The notes under the pieces: generated by a model | Told to the model about the DNA's origin: nothing | The model's input: only the letters and a program-made list of their open reading frames with translations | Databases searched by the model: none | Position numbers and translations under genes: made by a program | Shown here: in pieces, positions 22,409-34,811 of the stretch | Numbering within the stretch: position 1 is the first letter of the stretch | Layout of the letters: the number at the start of each line of letters is the position of its first letter | From: Taudactylus pleione | Lineage: Eukaryota; Chordata; Amphibia; Anura; Myobatrachidae | Assembly: GCA_031769625.1 (NCBI GenBank) | Contig: JAUIMM010000534.1 | Span: 13,593,001-13,657,000 of the forward strand | Direction: 5' to 3' | DNA: 64,000 bases

Positions 22409-23892
22409 GGGTGTGCGATCTATGCCATCGCCAATGGCAGAGGGCCTTGCGGGCAGCACCATTACTGCTCCACAGCATCTGCATTAGCTTGCAGGGAACC
22501 CTGCAGCCTGTAGTGCTGCTGCAGAGCTGTATGCACCCTGCAGCTGTATAGCTACCCAGAAAGTCCTACGGATACTCCAGGCAGTGTTATACTTTCTGTT
22601 GCTGTGGCACAGGGCACAATATCACATACATTAAGCACTGGACATAGATATAGTTTTCTATGGGCATGCACAGCATACAACCAGCTCAGGATCAGCCTCA
22701 GTATTTAAAAGGAAGGTTCATCCTACATAAAAATGTATTCAATTGTTAAAATATTTAAAAAATTTTAATCTGATTAAAGACTATCTTGTTTTGGGATGAA
22801 TTAAAATGGGTGTGGGGGTACACTTGTAAGTGGCATTGATTGTTAAGGGATCCTGGCATTGATGATCCATACCAATGCTTCATTGACAGTTTTCTCCTTT
22901 ACATACAACTTGGTGATCAATCATACTGTACCATCCATTTGTCTTCAATCCTTAAGTTATTATGGCTACGTTATTAACTTTGTTTTCAGTGCATTTTTGA
23001 TCTCCAGAAAAATGGTTGCCATTTGTACAACTTAGTAATAAAAGCCCTCTGGAAGGTGAAAGTTAATTCACCTGATATTGATATGCTCCAGACTTTATTT
23101 AGAAACTTCATCTCAGCAGAATGAACAAGCCAGGATTTCTACTTACTGTACATGCCACAGGCAGTTACTGTACTTTACTGGTAGAGCCATATTCTTTTAG
23201 AGTGAAGTGAGAATGATAATAAACAGGAGAATTGACAGGCCCAAACAGTGCTCCCTGCCCTGCTGTGCCCTGTGCCATGGCACAGGCCGCACTACCCTAG
23301 TTACGGCCTTGAAAGATGTACAGTATTTGCTGTCCCTGAGTGCAATAACTGGAACAGTTTATGTTATATATTAGTTGGATGTGGGTAGGGATTTGAATAT
23401 AGAGATTGTCATTACTTTATAGGTAAAATAAGCATAATGTTTATTTTAGGCTATAAACAACAGGACCTTTTGCAATGCATACTATGTATAGCGTGAATCA
23501 GTCACTACCAGTGAATCAACATTTTCAGTTTTAATACAGTAATCTTAAATTTTAGTGCATACAATCTGAGATTAGATCTATTGACTATGACTTATTGATT
23601 TACGTCATATTTATTAATTTACTGGAATTCTCTTTTCGCTTGCTAGCACTGTGTGATCATTCACTGGTAATTTCTACACCTCTCCTGTTTATTGGTTGCA
23701 AATTTCTAACTATTTCTTCAATATTTGAATCAAAAATGTATTTTAAAATAATATATAGTTATAATGATGGAACATGTCTCAACATAATTCTTTTGTTGTA
23801 TCTTCTAGATACATCATCCCCTGAAATATGAGAATTACCTTAACCATTCATTCACTGGATGTATACAGTAGTTTATAGTAGATGTCATAGGT
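22409..23892. other. Mostly unassigned; hAT relic near 23240-23311
   Basis: No gene recognised. Around 23240-23311, CATGGCACAGGCCGCAC followed by CTAGTTACGGCCTTG looks like the right end of a hAT MITE of the CAGGGCCGTAACTAGGG type; its left end is not visible. The rest is AT-rich. Confidence 0.45.
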
Positions 23893-24236
23893 GCAGGCTT
23901 GCCTACCCTCCCGATTTGGCCGGGAGCCTCCCGATTATCAGGTGCCGCTCCTGGCCGCCATCCCTCCCTACCAACCCGGAGAGTTAATATAAAAACCCCC
24001 ACAGCGGGGGGTCCGGTGACATGATTCACGCAAAATTGCATCATCGTGGCCCCGCCCCCGCTTTTCAACGCCGTGTACTCAGGCATTGTGAAGAGAGGGC
24101 GAAGCTGCAATGACACAATATCACGGCCATGCCCCCGGCACACCCCCGCAACAGCATTATTGTGCCGCCATGCCCTCCGCTGTTATCTGACATTCAGCCC
24201 CCTCCCGGAAGGAGGAGGCTGAATGTCGGCAAGTAT
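23893..24236. mobile_element. GC-rich MITE with TTGCC termini, hAT-like
   Basis: Left GCAGGCTTGCCTACCC and inward right CATACTTGCCGACATTC share a terminal motif. TCATAGGT (23885-23892) and GTATAGGT (24237-24244) are probable 8-bp target copies with 6 of 8 matches. The interior has CCCGGGAGG-like runs. Non-coding. Confidence 0.65.
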
Positions 24237-24244
24237 GTATAGGT

Positions 24245-25039
24245 TATAATTGAAACATGATATCATTACATGGATAAACTGACTAAAAAGTCTAAAACTG
24301 GATAAGGGTTATACTCATGTTAACATTACAGCTTAAAATAATAACATGCAATTATCATACATAATCTGAAATAAGTACTGATAGAACAAATGCAAACAAA
24401 CTTCTTGAATCCTGTACTAAGGAAAGTATTTGCTATAAAATAAGGGAGAAGTCCATAAAAATGTGTTTTTGGACGATACTTATGAGTGGAAATCCACGTT
24501 TAAGCTTCAATGTCATTATGACAAATGCAGATTGCTGTCACATAAAATATGATCTTGCTTTGCAAATACCAAGTTCGCTGCCTACCTACTGTAACTTTCT
24601 ATTCTGGTACTGTAAGTCTTCAGCCAAAAGAGTAGATGCTTGTAGTGTTTGTGTACATCTCCGATGGTTATTGATCTGCGTGTGAGCAGGATCTGTACTG
24701 CCTCCTAAACTGCAGCATGATTGACATGCTTCAGCCATTTGGGGGCGGGGAGGCCACGGTGACCAATTCAAAAAATAGAGGTGCATCGCCTCCATTTGTG
24801 GGAGTGCAGATTTACTGGCCTCGACTGCAGAGATGAGACACTCATACTAAGTAGCATTAAGCTTACTCAGATGGCTGATGCCATGACCGATGGTTGCAAT
24901 GGTGATCAGATGCTGCACTTCGATCTGCAATGCTGGCAGTGCATGAGGAATGGGAGAGAAACAGGAAGACACATCATTGACATTGTTAGAAGCAGCAGTG
25001 ATTGAACTTGTGAGTGGTGGGCCCTAGTGCAAAAATATG
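24245..25039. other. No recognisable gene
   Basis: About 800 bp of mixed composition. Short frames only, no domain. Confidence 0.45.
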
Positions 25040-25420
25040 CTTTGGACCCTCCTCCACCAACCCATGGGGAGAGGCAGTGGGTGATAAAGAATAGCAGTGA
25101 CAGGCAGTGGATGACTGGGGAGGCAGGTAGCGGCAGTGAGTGATGGGGAGGCAGCAGGTGACAGGGGAGAAAGAGGCTGAAAGCAAGAGCTAGTGGGTGA
25201 CTGAGGAGGCAGTGGGTAGCAGTTAGAGGCAATGGGTGACTGAGAAGGCAGTGGGCAGCAGTTAGAGGCAGTGGGTGACTGAGGAGGCAGTGGGCAGCAG
25301 TTAGAGGCAGTGGGTAGCAGTTAGAGGCAGTGGGTGACTGAGGAGACAGTTGGTAGCAGTTAGAGGCACTGGGTGACTGGGAAGGCAGTGGGTGGCAAGG
25401 GGAGATAGTGGGTCACAATG
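25040..25420. repeat. Minisatellite, unit about 39 bp
   Basis: Tandem GGCAGTGGGTGACTGAGGA and GGGCAGCAGTTAGA units, about eight imperfect copies. Non-coding; frames on the minus strand (LSLPAS-like) are artefacts. Confidence 0.85.
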
Positions 25421-26837
25421 ACCAGTAGTAGCTGTAAACTTTCTGGTCCAATTATATTAAACTACATTCAATTTGCTCTTAGTAGTATAGGTTGAATTTA
25501 TTAAAAGATGGCTCATTGGTTGGCCTGGACTAATGCCAGAAATGTGTGGCTGGCATGCAGGGGCACTCACAGAAACATGACCTCTGGAGGCCGGGCCCCA
25601 CTCCAGAACTGCATGGCAGGCACATTGCAGGTAGGCACAGGGATGTCTCCTCTTATCCGCACTGCAAGGTGATTGTTACATCTTCCCCGACCACAAGATC
25701 AGGACATCACATCAGCTACACTCCCGGTTACTCAGGTGGCAGAGACTGAGAGGAGAAGTCAGAGAGAGATGAGGCCTCCTGGCCCTCCTCATTCTTCCTC
25801 TGTACCACTTTCCCTCTTAGTCATGGCTCACAGAGTGGCAGAATGGTGGCGTACAAATTAGTTAGTCTGACTCATTATAAACTCACCGGCTGTGGGCCCC
25901 TTCATAGTGGTGGGCCCAGGTATGATGCAACAGCTGTACCACCATTAGTTCATAATAGTAAGAAAGACAGGGAGAAAAAGTGTGAAAAGAGAAAGTGAGA
26001 GAAAATATCAGATGGATGGTGAAACCTCAAAAAAGTGCTAAAAGGAAAGGGGGAAAGTTGTGCAGAAGGTGAGAGATACAATAAGAGAGAAAATGATAGG
26101 GTATATCAGAGAAACCCCCCAAAATACAACAGTTGAAGGCATAAACACCACAATAGCTTGTATCTTCCCCTCCTGCACCTGAATATAAAATTTTTCCCAA
26201 TTAAAATTTGCCAACAATAACATAAGATTTTGCTTAAATTTCTATTAATTGTCCAATGTTTCTTTGTTGCTTTCCTTTGCCATTACTTTCCTTCCTGAGC
26301 TGTTATGAGTTCATAAAGGATAGGTGTGTGTTTGTCTTTTGATATTAATATACTGTTGCTAATATTGTAGGTTTTGGTTCATCTTGGATTGTGATGTTAC
26401 ATACATCATTACATCATAAAGTCATGTTGGATGTTACACAATACCTTACTTCCTACAGTATAAATTATATTATCATTTTGTTCTTATTGTGTCAATTGCT
26501 GTATATAACATTTTGTTTTAGCTAGTTTCAAAATCCCAAAAGCGACATTTTCTCATTTTGTTCTGCTTCTTTTATGCTATTTGATAATAAAGCAAATTCC
26601 TTTCTAAACTGTGTTTAACATTGCTTGTCTTGTATTATGTTAACCATGTATGTATTTATTTATGTCCATTATATAATTCTTAAATGTTGAAAGTTGGGGT
26701 TGCAAACTATACTACTATTATACAGTATATACATGCATTTGTTTGCATACTGTAATATACCTTCTGGCTGCTGAGTCTAGATGCAGACAGCAGTCGTCCC
26801 ACTGAGTTTTAGTTTAGCAGAGATGCTGGAGCCACAC
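25421..26837. other. No recognisable gene
   Basis: Mostly AT-rich, with a purine-rich part at 25950-26100. No domain, terminal repeat or target duplication recognised. Confidence 0.45.
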
Positions 26838-27113
26838 CAGGGACAGACTGGGGCTATACTTTGGGCCCAGCATCCCTGTCGCACGTGCATATGGGAAAGG
26901 TAGCATGGCCACACCTCACTGGGCATTTACATGCCGCACGGGTAATGAAGCACATAGGTGTGGCCTCCTGGCAAGCCCCTGTGAATGCATACACGTCGAG
27001 CAGAGTGCTGGGAGGCAGAGCTGCTCAGCAAGGTATATGCACAGCCTGATCAGCCTATCTGGCCATCAGTCCTTCTGCAGTTTACCAGAATTGCTGGATG
27101 GCCAGTCCAGCCA
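26838..27113. mobile_element. hAT-like MITE
   Basis: Left end CAGGGACAGACTGGGG and right end GGATGGCCAGTCCAGCC are the paired CAGGGCTGGACTGG-type termini, the right one damaged in its last bases. The interior is GC-rich and non-coding. Confidence 0.5.
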
Positions 27114-28901
27114 TAAGCCTCAGCCATAATAATGCAGCAAGTGAGTTGAGGAGTGAGAGATGTCCATTGATGATGTGAAAGGGGTTTAAATTTAAAGTGT
27201 TTCTTCTGGACAGTGCAGACACAGGATTATGGCTGTGGCTGTACCGGTAGGTCTGTGAAGGTTCAGTAGAAATTGGATAATCAGACATTACTACTGTGTG
27301 TACCTTAGTCCCTACCATGTGAGCAGAAGAGTGAAAAGCATGGCTTGGCCACAAGTATTGCATATCAAAATGACCAGAATAAAGGCAACATATTAACATA
27401 TAATGATAAACAGACAATTTTGAAATTGATTTTACTTTAGAAGTACTTGCCTTCATTTGTGAAGCACTCCTTTTTTCATTTCTAGAAATATTGCATAAAA
27501 TAGTTTCTTGTTTAAAGAATATTCTTTGCAGAAGTTCCACTTACTGCTGAACTTTTCCATTGTTGATCTTAATGTATCCTCACTCTCAGTCAAGATGTCA
27601 TCAATCATCACTGTATCATCACTATTACTTGAACAAAATGAGACTGGCTTATCACCACTAGAAATACAATAACCAATTTTAAGGCGTGCTGATTCGTCAT
27701 TGTCATCATCACTAGTGGCACTGATTGCAGTTGCTGGTGCCAACAGGGACTCTACATGAGGGCATTATATCATTCTGATGTTCAGGTGCTGCTGCTGAGG
27801 GAAAGGTTGAATTTCAATCTTTTAACACAACTAACAAATAAGTCAGCTTGTTCCACATAACTTTTCTGCCTCATTTTAGCATGACTATGTTCTTCCTCAT
27901 TAACTTCATCATGGCTAGATTGATTTCAGCTGTGACAGCTCAAGATGCCATCATCCAAGCTTTGAGCTTGATTACTTACATTTTCTATTAATAGCAATGT
28001 TTTTGGTCTTCATTTTTTACCTACGCATTTATGCTCTTTCTGCATTTTTCGTATTTGTATTTATTAGTAAAACAAATAAAATAATACATCATAAAGGGTA
28101 CTGAACTACAAACATAAGCAATAGTGCACAATTAATAGATACTGTAGGTAAATAATTATGACATTTCACAGTTCAAAGACAGAGCGATTGTCACAGTGCC
28201 TAATATATGGCAGCAACTAGCCAGTGGGCAATAAAGAATAATAACCAGTATAAAAATGATTCTGGTACATAAAATCAAATTGTATGAACATAATATTAAC
28301 TGTAGTTCTTAGGATCCAAACATTTTTTATGAATTGCATCTGCTTATATAGCTGTCCTATATGAACAGTGATAATAAATTGTGATATACACACACAATCT
28401 AGTGTGAACAACGACCACCAGATTACAGACAGCCCTTTCCAAGTCTGTGAAATACAGTATAAATACTACTGCCATTTGTGGCTGGGGAGGGGGCGGAATC
28501 TTTTTTTCAAAATGGAGGGGTGTCCCTGCTTTTGGGGCGAGGGAAGAGTCCTGGTTCACTGTCGGCAGACAGACAATTCCTGGCCTCTTTTGGGAATCTG
28601 CAATCGCCGGCTTGCGTGACCCCATGGTTACTCAGCAGGCCGAGAGACACGCAGATGATCTGATGCTGCATCCAAGGACACAGCTCGGATCAGTAATGCA
28701 TGCAGGAGATGTGACGTCTCCTGCATACATTACCATACTACAGCTATCACAGGTATTAACATGTAAGCAGCTGCGATAGCTCCTGCGTCCACAGCTGAAT
28801 CACCCCTATAGACCACAGACACCCTTTCACACATTTGTGAAAGATACTTGCTAAATGAAAGAGAACAGAGCATTTTTCACATAGTTATAAATAGATGTGT
28901 T
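27114..28901. other. Unassigned, with one coding-like minus frame and a hairpin
   Basis: A 96-codon minus-strand frame (27743-27453) is rich in Asp/Ser (SSNSDDTVMIDDILTESED) and looks compositionally protein-like, but I recognise no family. A hairpin lies at 28693-28733: 17-bp arms GTAATGCATGCAGGAGA and its complement with one mismatch and a 7-nt loop. The rest shows nothing. Confidence 0.4.
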
Positions 28902-29415
28902 AAGCTGGGTACACTAAACGATGTGTGTACCCAGCGATGCGACGGACGACCAAACAGACAACGGACCGAATTATCGGGTGGCCAGTACACATTACACAGT
29001 CCGGTGCCCATAGTATATTGCACAAATAAATAATCACCTGCTAACTCAAAACTTAGAAAGGCTGCTTGAACCCAAGTGATTAACACCTGATCACAACACA
29101 AAATTTACAATAATATATAGAGGTCTAAGTGCTCGTCCACAAAAGGTGTATAAATCCCAAATCAATGGGAGAGAATGTATTTCTTAAATAAAACAATGGT
29201 GGTGAACTTTCTTAACAATGATGGTACCAGCCGCATCGGGTCATCAGTCGCATTATCAGATTGTGCTGCATGTAGGGCCGACCTGATGATGTGACCGATG
29301 ACCAAACGGGAATGCGCATGGGCCAACATAGTGCATACACATTAGGCGATTCTGAAGATATGCTGGCCAGATCCTTTGGATCGTACTTAATATTGTCTAA
29401 CGTGAACCCACCTTT
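28902..29415. mobile_element. MITE with AAGCTGGGTACAC termini
   Basis: Left AAGCTGGGTACACTAAACG and inward right AAAGGTGGGTTCACGTTAG are related ends. The interior contains CGATGCGACGGACGACC. About 29000-29215 may be a separate insertion. Superfamily unknown; a related left end appears at about 34526. Confidence 0.55.
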
Positions 29416-31555
29416 AGCCATAAGAAATTAAAAACCAGTGTGAACCTGAAGTTCTTTTTATGAACTTAGGCTCTTGCATTTATTTTCTTTGCTGTGCTAG
29501 AACTTCTATACTACTGCAATAATACTACAGAGTACAATAAATAGACTGTCATCATCAAAACTCTAATAATTTAAAGGCATATACCATCATTTTCACAAAA
29601 TACAAATGAAAATATAATTTCCAGACCTGCCTAAACTGTGCTCATCCACAGAATGCTGTGATCTGTTAGTGGACAAAGCACTTCATAAGCGTTAAAGTGT
29701 AAAATGTTCCTGCAAATTGCGAAATGAGATTTATCCAGTTTTAAATAGCTGTAACCAACATATTAGATTTTCAAACTGTGACCATAAGTAACACAATTAA
29801 TGCTAGATATATATCTATATTATATATTTTCAAGGTCTTATGATCTGGCAGTTGAAAATAATTTGTCGCCCCAAGCCAGGGAGTACCAGTCAACTCCTGC
29901 TATGAGATCTGTAGGAAAAATAACATATCACAGTGGAACTGAGATCATGACCTTCAGAACAAAACATGTGAAAAATATGTCTTGATCTGTCAACATCTAA
30001 AGAGCACAGAACGCTAAGATGGCATTATGAATAAACTTTGCTTCAAAAAGCATTTGAAGGTTAAATATGCCCTGTGCAACAATCTAAGTGATTGTTGAGG
30101 ACGAGGAGTAAGGTGCATCTGGCAGGACCGGATGAGGCACATAGCACCTACTAACTTTGTAAATTCTAACTCAGGAATTTATTCTTAGCTTGCTACAACA
30201 ATTATTTTATAGAGCTTGTTAGTGTTGCAATGTGTGTATACTGCAATGTGTTGTAAATGATTGATACTCATCTGTGCTTAATGTAAGCAAACAGTTCAAT
30301 TGAGTTTAAAGCCAAGCTTTAACAGAACCAACACATTTGAATTTTATCTAATAACTAGTTTGCCACTCCGTAATGTAGTCAATTTCAAGTAAGATCCTTT
30401 TGTTTGTTTTTTAATCAAGTTTTATGGATGAGTGATTCCTTAATTAACCTCTTATAGTACTTTTTCTCTTTTTTTAATAATCCTGCAGGAGGCAAAGACA
30501 TGTCCACCAATGTGATTGTATAAGTAAGGTCTGGCTGCATGTGAAAGGCGTAATGTCATCATGTAAGAAGCAGGACACAGGGAAACAGAAGGCCTTAGGG
30601 ATGGTTAGATAATAGTTAACATACTGACTGTACTTTATTTTATTCTTAACCCTTATTGTGATTAAGAATAATGGATTCTGTCTCTGTTACAATAATAATT
30701 ATCCATCACATTGGTGCACCCTTTCTGGTTCAATATGTAGTGTTTGCTTGCTGGGTGATTATACTTATTAGCTAAGGAAATTGCATCTGTAAAGATATGA
30801 TAGATCTCTAAGCCTTGCATCTTTTCCTATTAACACAGACATTGAATTTCCTGTACTCCATAGATCACCTCTCTGCTCTTCCCGGTCATGTTGAATATGA
30901 TACATAGACTGCAGCTCACGCTATAAGGAGAGCGGCCTGAATCTCCCTTCTCTAACTGATCCATTTTCCCTGATGAGGGAGACATATTTGTTATTAATCT
31001 GTTTCCCTTCCAGAATGACCCAGGTTAAGGGAAGGAATTGCCAGGATATATATGTTGTCTAATCCCATTACTTCTGATTACCCTTGACTGAGCAGGATAA
31101 ATATGGACACACTCAGCCTGGCACACTAACTTAATCTGCGCCTCTCTCGTTACCTTCAATTTGGCAATTTTGTCCTGCTTATCTTTGCCTTCTCACTGTA
31201 CTCATATTCCTTTCTATTGTAAATAACATAACTTGGCTCACAGTTTACTAGCATATTCGTATATGACTACATAATTCTCAAAGGTATTGACAACAGAACA
31301 ATGCATTTACAATAATACTGTATTTAATACAGTAAATCTCTAATCCCACAACAGCAAAATAGGATTTTTCCTATTAACAGCAAAGATGGGGAATTATGTT
31401 TGCATCTGTACTTGTGCTTTTTTCCACTCAAATATCCCATTCTTTGAAAAAATAAAAAACATGCTATATTAATATATATCAAATCCTAGGTATTACAGAG
31501 GTAAATATTGTACCTGAAGAAACTGTGGCATTCATATTTACCAGGTCATTCAGTG

Positions 31556-31558
<3 letters not shown>
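29416..31558. other. AT-rich stretch with no recognisable gene
   Basis: About 2.1 kb without frames over 61 codons, domains, or repeat ends. It could be ordinary intergenic or intronic DNA. Confidence 0.55.

Positions 31559-31589
<31 letters not shown>
31559..31589. repeat. (TA)n microsatellite
   Basis: An uninterrupted TA run directly abutting the next element, which targets TA. Confidence 0.95.
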
Positions 31590-31592
<3 letters not shown>

Positions 31593-32014
31593 GTTGAGTC
31601 TCCCATACACAAAATGCTTGGGACCAGGGGTATTTTGGATAACGGAATATTCCGTATTTTGGAATATTTGCATACCATAATGAAATATCTTGGGAATAGG
31701 ACCCAAATATACACATAAAAATGCATTTATGTGTTATATACACCTTATTCACACAGCCTGCAGGTAATTTTATACAATAAATTTAATAAATTTGTGGTTC
31801 AAACAAAGTTTGTGTACAGAAATTAAATTCATTTATGTTTCATATACACCTTATACACACAGCCTGAAGGTATTTTTATACAATATTTTTAATAATTTGT
31901 GCCTTACACAAAGTTTGTGTACATTGAAATATCAAAAATCAAAGGTTTCATTATCTCAGTCATGCCAAAATGATTCCGTATTTCGGAATATTTGGATATG
32001 GGAGACTCAACCTG
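31590..32014. mobile_element. Tigger/pogo-like non-autonomous element
   Basis: Ends CAGGTTGAGTCTCCCATAC and, inward from the right, CAGGTTGAGTCTCCCATATC are near-identical inverted repeats flanked by TA. The interior motifs AAAATGCTTGGGACCAG and TCATATACACCTTATACACA match what I recall of a vertebrate Tigger-type repeat. Non-coding. Confidence 0.8.
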
Positions 32015-32207
32015 TATATATATTATATATTGAAAACAGATTGTTTACATTTTTTTTATTAGAATTAAGATGCCTCTATTTGTTTATCACTACAGAAAGG
32101 GAAATCAGTTGAAGTTGATTTGAGTTTTGCAATTATGCCTTCACCCTTTCCTCATTAAATTCATCAAGACTATTGAAGCAAGTGCACAAGCATTTCATTA
32201 GCAAACC

Positions 32208-32351
32208 ATGCGGGAAAAAGAGGAGAGGAAAGAGGATGAGAAGGAGAGGGACAGAGGGGAGATGGAGATAAGGAGATGGGAGATGGAGAAAGGGAGAGAG
32301 GAGATGGAGAAGGGAGAGGGGGAGAGGGGGAAAGGGGAGATGGAGAAGGGA

Positions 32352-32410
<59 letters not shown>

Positions 32411-32450
32411 GAGATGGAATATAGAGAGGGAGAGAGAGGAAGAGAATCAC
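32208..32450. repeat. Purine-rich (GA)n tract
   Basis: GGAGAGGG-type degenerate units lead into a pure (GA)n run at about 32356-32406. Strong strand asymmetry; the open frames on both strands are artefacts. Confidence 0.95.
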
Positions 32451-32499
32451 CCATTTTGAGGAGAGTATCATTTTTTTATGTTATTGCCCTCCCTCAACT

Positions 32500-33036
32500 G
32501 GTATGCAGTCTGAAAGCCGGCAGACCTAATCCTGACATCTGGCTATCCGACTGCTTAATCCCGGCAAGGGTTAAATGACAGGCATCTAAATCTAGACGCC
32601 TGTCATTTTACCGATGCCAGGAGACCGGTGCCCAGCATCCCGATTGATTGAAGGGAAGCTCGGTGCCAAGCACGGATAGCCGCGGGGGGAGGAGGGTTAG
32701 GTTTAGGGTTCCCAGGGGGGATTTAGGGTTAGGCACCCCCCCAGGAGGTTAGGTTTAGGCTAGGGGAAGTGGGGGTTAGCATTAGGCATCGCCGGGGAGG
32801 ATTTAGGGTTAGGCATCCCCCCCGGGGGACTTAGGTTTAGGAGGTGGGGGGTTAGGTTTAGGCACTTAGAGGGGGGATTAGGGTTAGGCACCCCTAAGGG
32901 AGGATTAGGGTTAGGGGTCAGAATTAGGTTAGAGAATACTTACGTTAGGACAATCGGGATTTCCTCCTATGCTGGGATGCCGCTGTTGGGATTCCGACCC
33001 CTGGGCATGGGTCCAGCGGTAAATCATACCCATTCC
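32500..33036. mobile_element. hAT-type MITE with telomere-like interior (copy 3)
   Basis: Exact 8-bp duplication CCTCAACT (32492-32499 and 33037-33044). Inward right end GGAATGGGTATGATTTACC; left end GGTATGCAGTCTG. The interior is TTAGGGTTAGG and TTAGGTTTAGG units separated by G/C runs. It also has a small internal inverted repeat, GACAGGCATCTAAATC / GACGCCTGTC. Confidence 0.85.
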
Positions 33037-33311
33037 CCTCAACTGCATTGGGAAAGGCTGGCCAAATACTGTTGTTTGCATCCTGAAATATTTCTTTTGC
33101 TGAACCTCCAACCTACACTAACTTAAGTGCATTCCTTGTCTAAGTAGTTGATTTGAATTTAATGGAAAAGAGCTGTGCTAATCAGTCGACTCAAATATAG
33201 CATAGGGGAACAGAGAGAAGATGGCAGAGTGTGTTTGCCACAATTCAAGAAAAAACCTCACTGAAAAAGCGCCTGTGCCTGCATTTTGCAGGTTATTACA
33301 AAATGCCCATA

Positions 33312-33768
33312 GGGGCTGATTCTGAGTCACTCTCAGTGTCTGTGTGCTGCCGCGAAGGCCAGAATTACAACCTTATGCTTATACTAGATTCGATTCAGCT
33401 AATGTGGAGGTCCCACTGATTTGTATGCCAGCCTCCGCAAACCCTCATAATTAGTATCGGCACTTACACCAGCCCCATGCTAGGTGCAAGAGATCCGTAA
33501 TAAATAGTCTTTCCTTTTCCATATGCATGACTCAGATTCACACAGAGCTATAATAGATACACACCCATGACACCACAAGTCATCAATGCTCCGTGTCATT
33601 GCATCGTCACCACCAAGATCACACCATGAAATTCCCAAATTCATGGAAAGACAGATCTGGACAAGTTATGTCCAACTCAGAATAGAAAAGACATCTGCAC
33701 ATTCGCTGTATGCAAAACTCTCCATTTGCTTCCATGCACAGAGATCCCTCCGACTCAGAATCAGCCCC
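33312..33768. mobile_element. Harbinger-type MITE
   Basis: Ends GGGGCTGATTCTGAGTC on both sides, perfect over 17 bp, flanked by ATA (33309-33311 and 33769-33771), a 3-bp duplication. It is the intact relative of the split copy around hAT element C. Non-coding. Confidence 0.85.
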
Positions 33769-33815
33769 ATAGTATGTATAGAATTGATTTTTCAGTGAAG
33801 TCCACACATATATAC

Positions 33816-34074
33816 TAGACATGTGCGGATCAGTTCTCCAGAAATCCGAATCCACCTGAATTTTGTGAATCCAAGTTGTGGTTCTAATCTCCTGAGAAGA
33901 TCCGGATAAATCTGAGTCACGGTTCTGACCTTCCAGTCATTTGGACTTGGATTTTAAATCACATGATTTTAGTTGTTTTTAAAAACTTTTTAACATTTTT
34001 TTAAATCCAGATCCAAAACCAAAACACAAAAGTGAATCCAGATCCAAACCAGAAAAAAGTCAGCACAATCTCTA
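33816..34074. mobile_element. Short hAT element F
   Basis: TAGACATGTGCGGATCAG at the left and CAGCACAATCTCTA at the right, with AGTTCTCCAGAAATCCGAA and CAGATCCAAAACC inside, belong to the family of elements A-E. Target copies are not clear. Confidence 0.8.
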
Positions 34075-34811
34075 ATACATTACATATATTCACACACAAG
34101 TAATATGAATGCTGGAATAAAGGTGTCTAAAATGTTTACAAAATGGTACTCAAAATGGTTTGTTTAACTTTAATCTATGCAAAATCTAGGAAAATCATGT
34201 TACATTATTGATCCTTTTCAAGTTTGAAAGTGTACAATTTTATCTTAATAGGTTCAAGGCTGTTTAGTAAATCTCAAATAATTTTCCAGCCTATTTGACC
34301 TTCATTATGATTGTGTTCAACGTACAGTACATTTAACACATTCATTGAACTTTCTCCTACATTTTCCAATGTTTTGTTTTGACTTCAGTTTGCTATTTTA
34401 AATCTAGATACAATTTGGTGGAACAGCAAATGGGTTCCAAAATTACAAGCTAATAGTGAACAAGTTTGAGTCCCAGTTTGTTCAACAATAAAACTTGTTT
34501 TTTTCTTCTGTCCAGCCCAGGTTAAGCTGGTACACACCTATACAGTACAATCGCTTGGCCCGTCTTTCAATTCCCGACCCATTCATGCGATATCTTAAGA
34601 GTGTGGTCACACCTTCGATCATGTTTTCTCAGAAAAAAACAGTTTGCATCAAATGATCAGGTTTTATGTGTAGTTCGGTTTTCGTCCAATCCTACTGTAA
34701 AATATCAGACAAAAAGTGTATTGTGTATGCACTTTAGGCCTTTCTGCCTTCTGCTTCTGCCTGTATTCCTCCAGCAGCCTCTGTGTGTTTTCTGCAGATA
34801 TTTTAGACATA

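Noticed and set aside
32133..32471. Ser/Leu-rich and Arg/Glu-rich frames
   Set aside because: Products of the (GA)n tract read on either strand.
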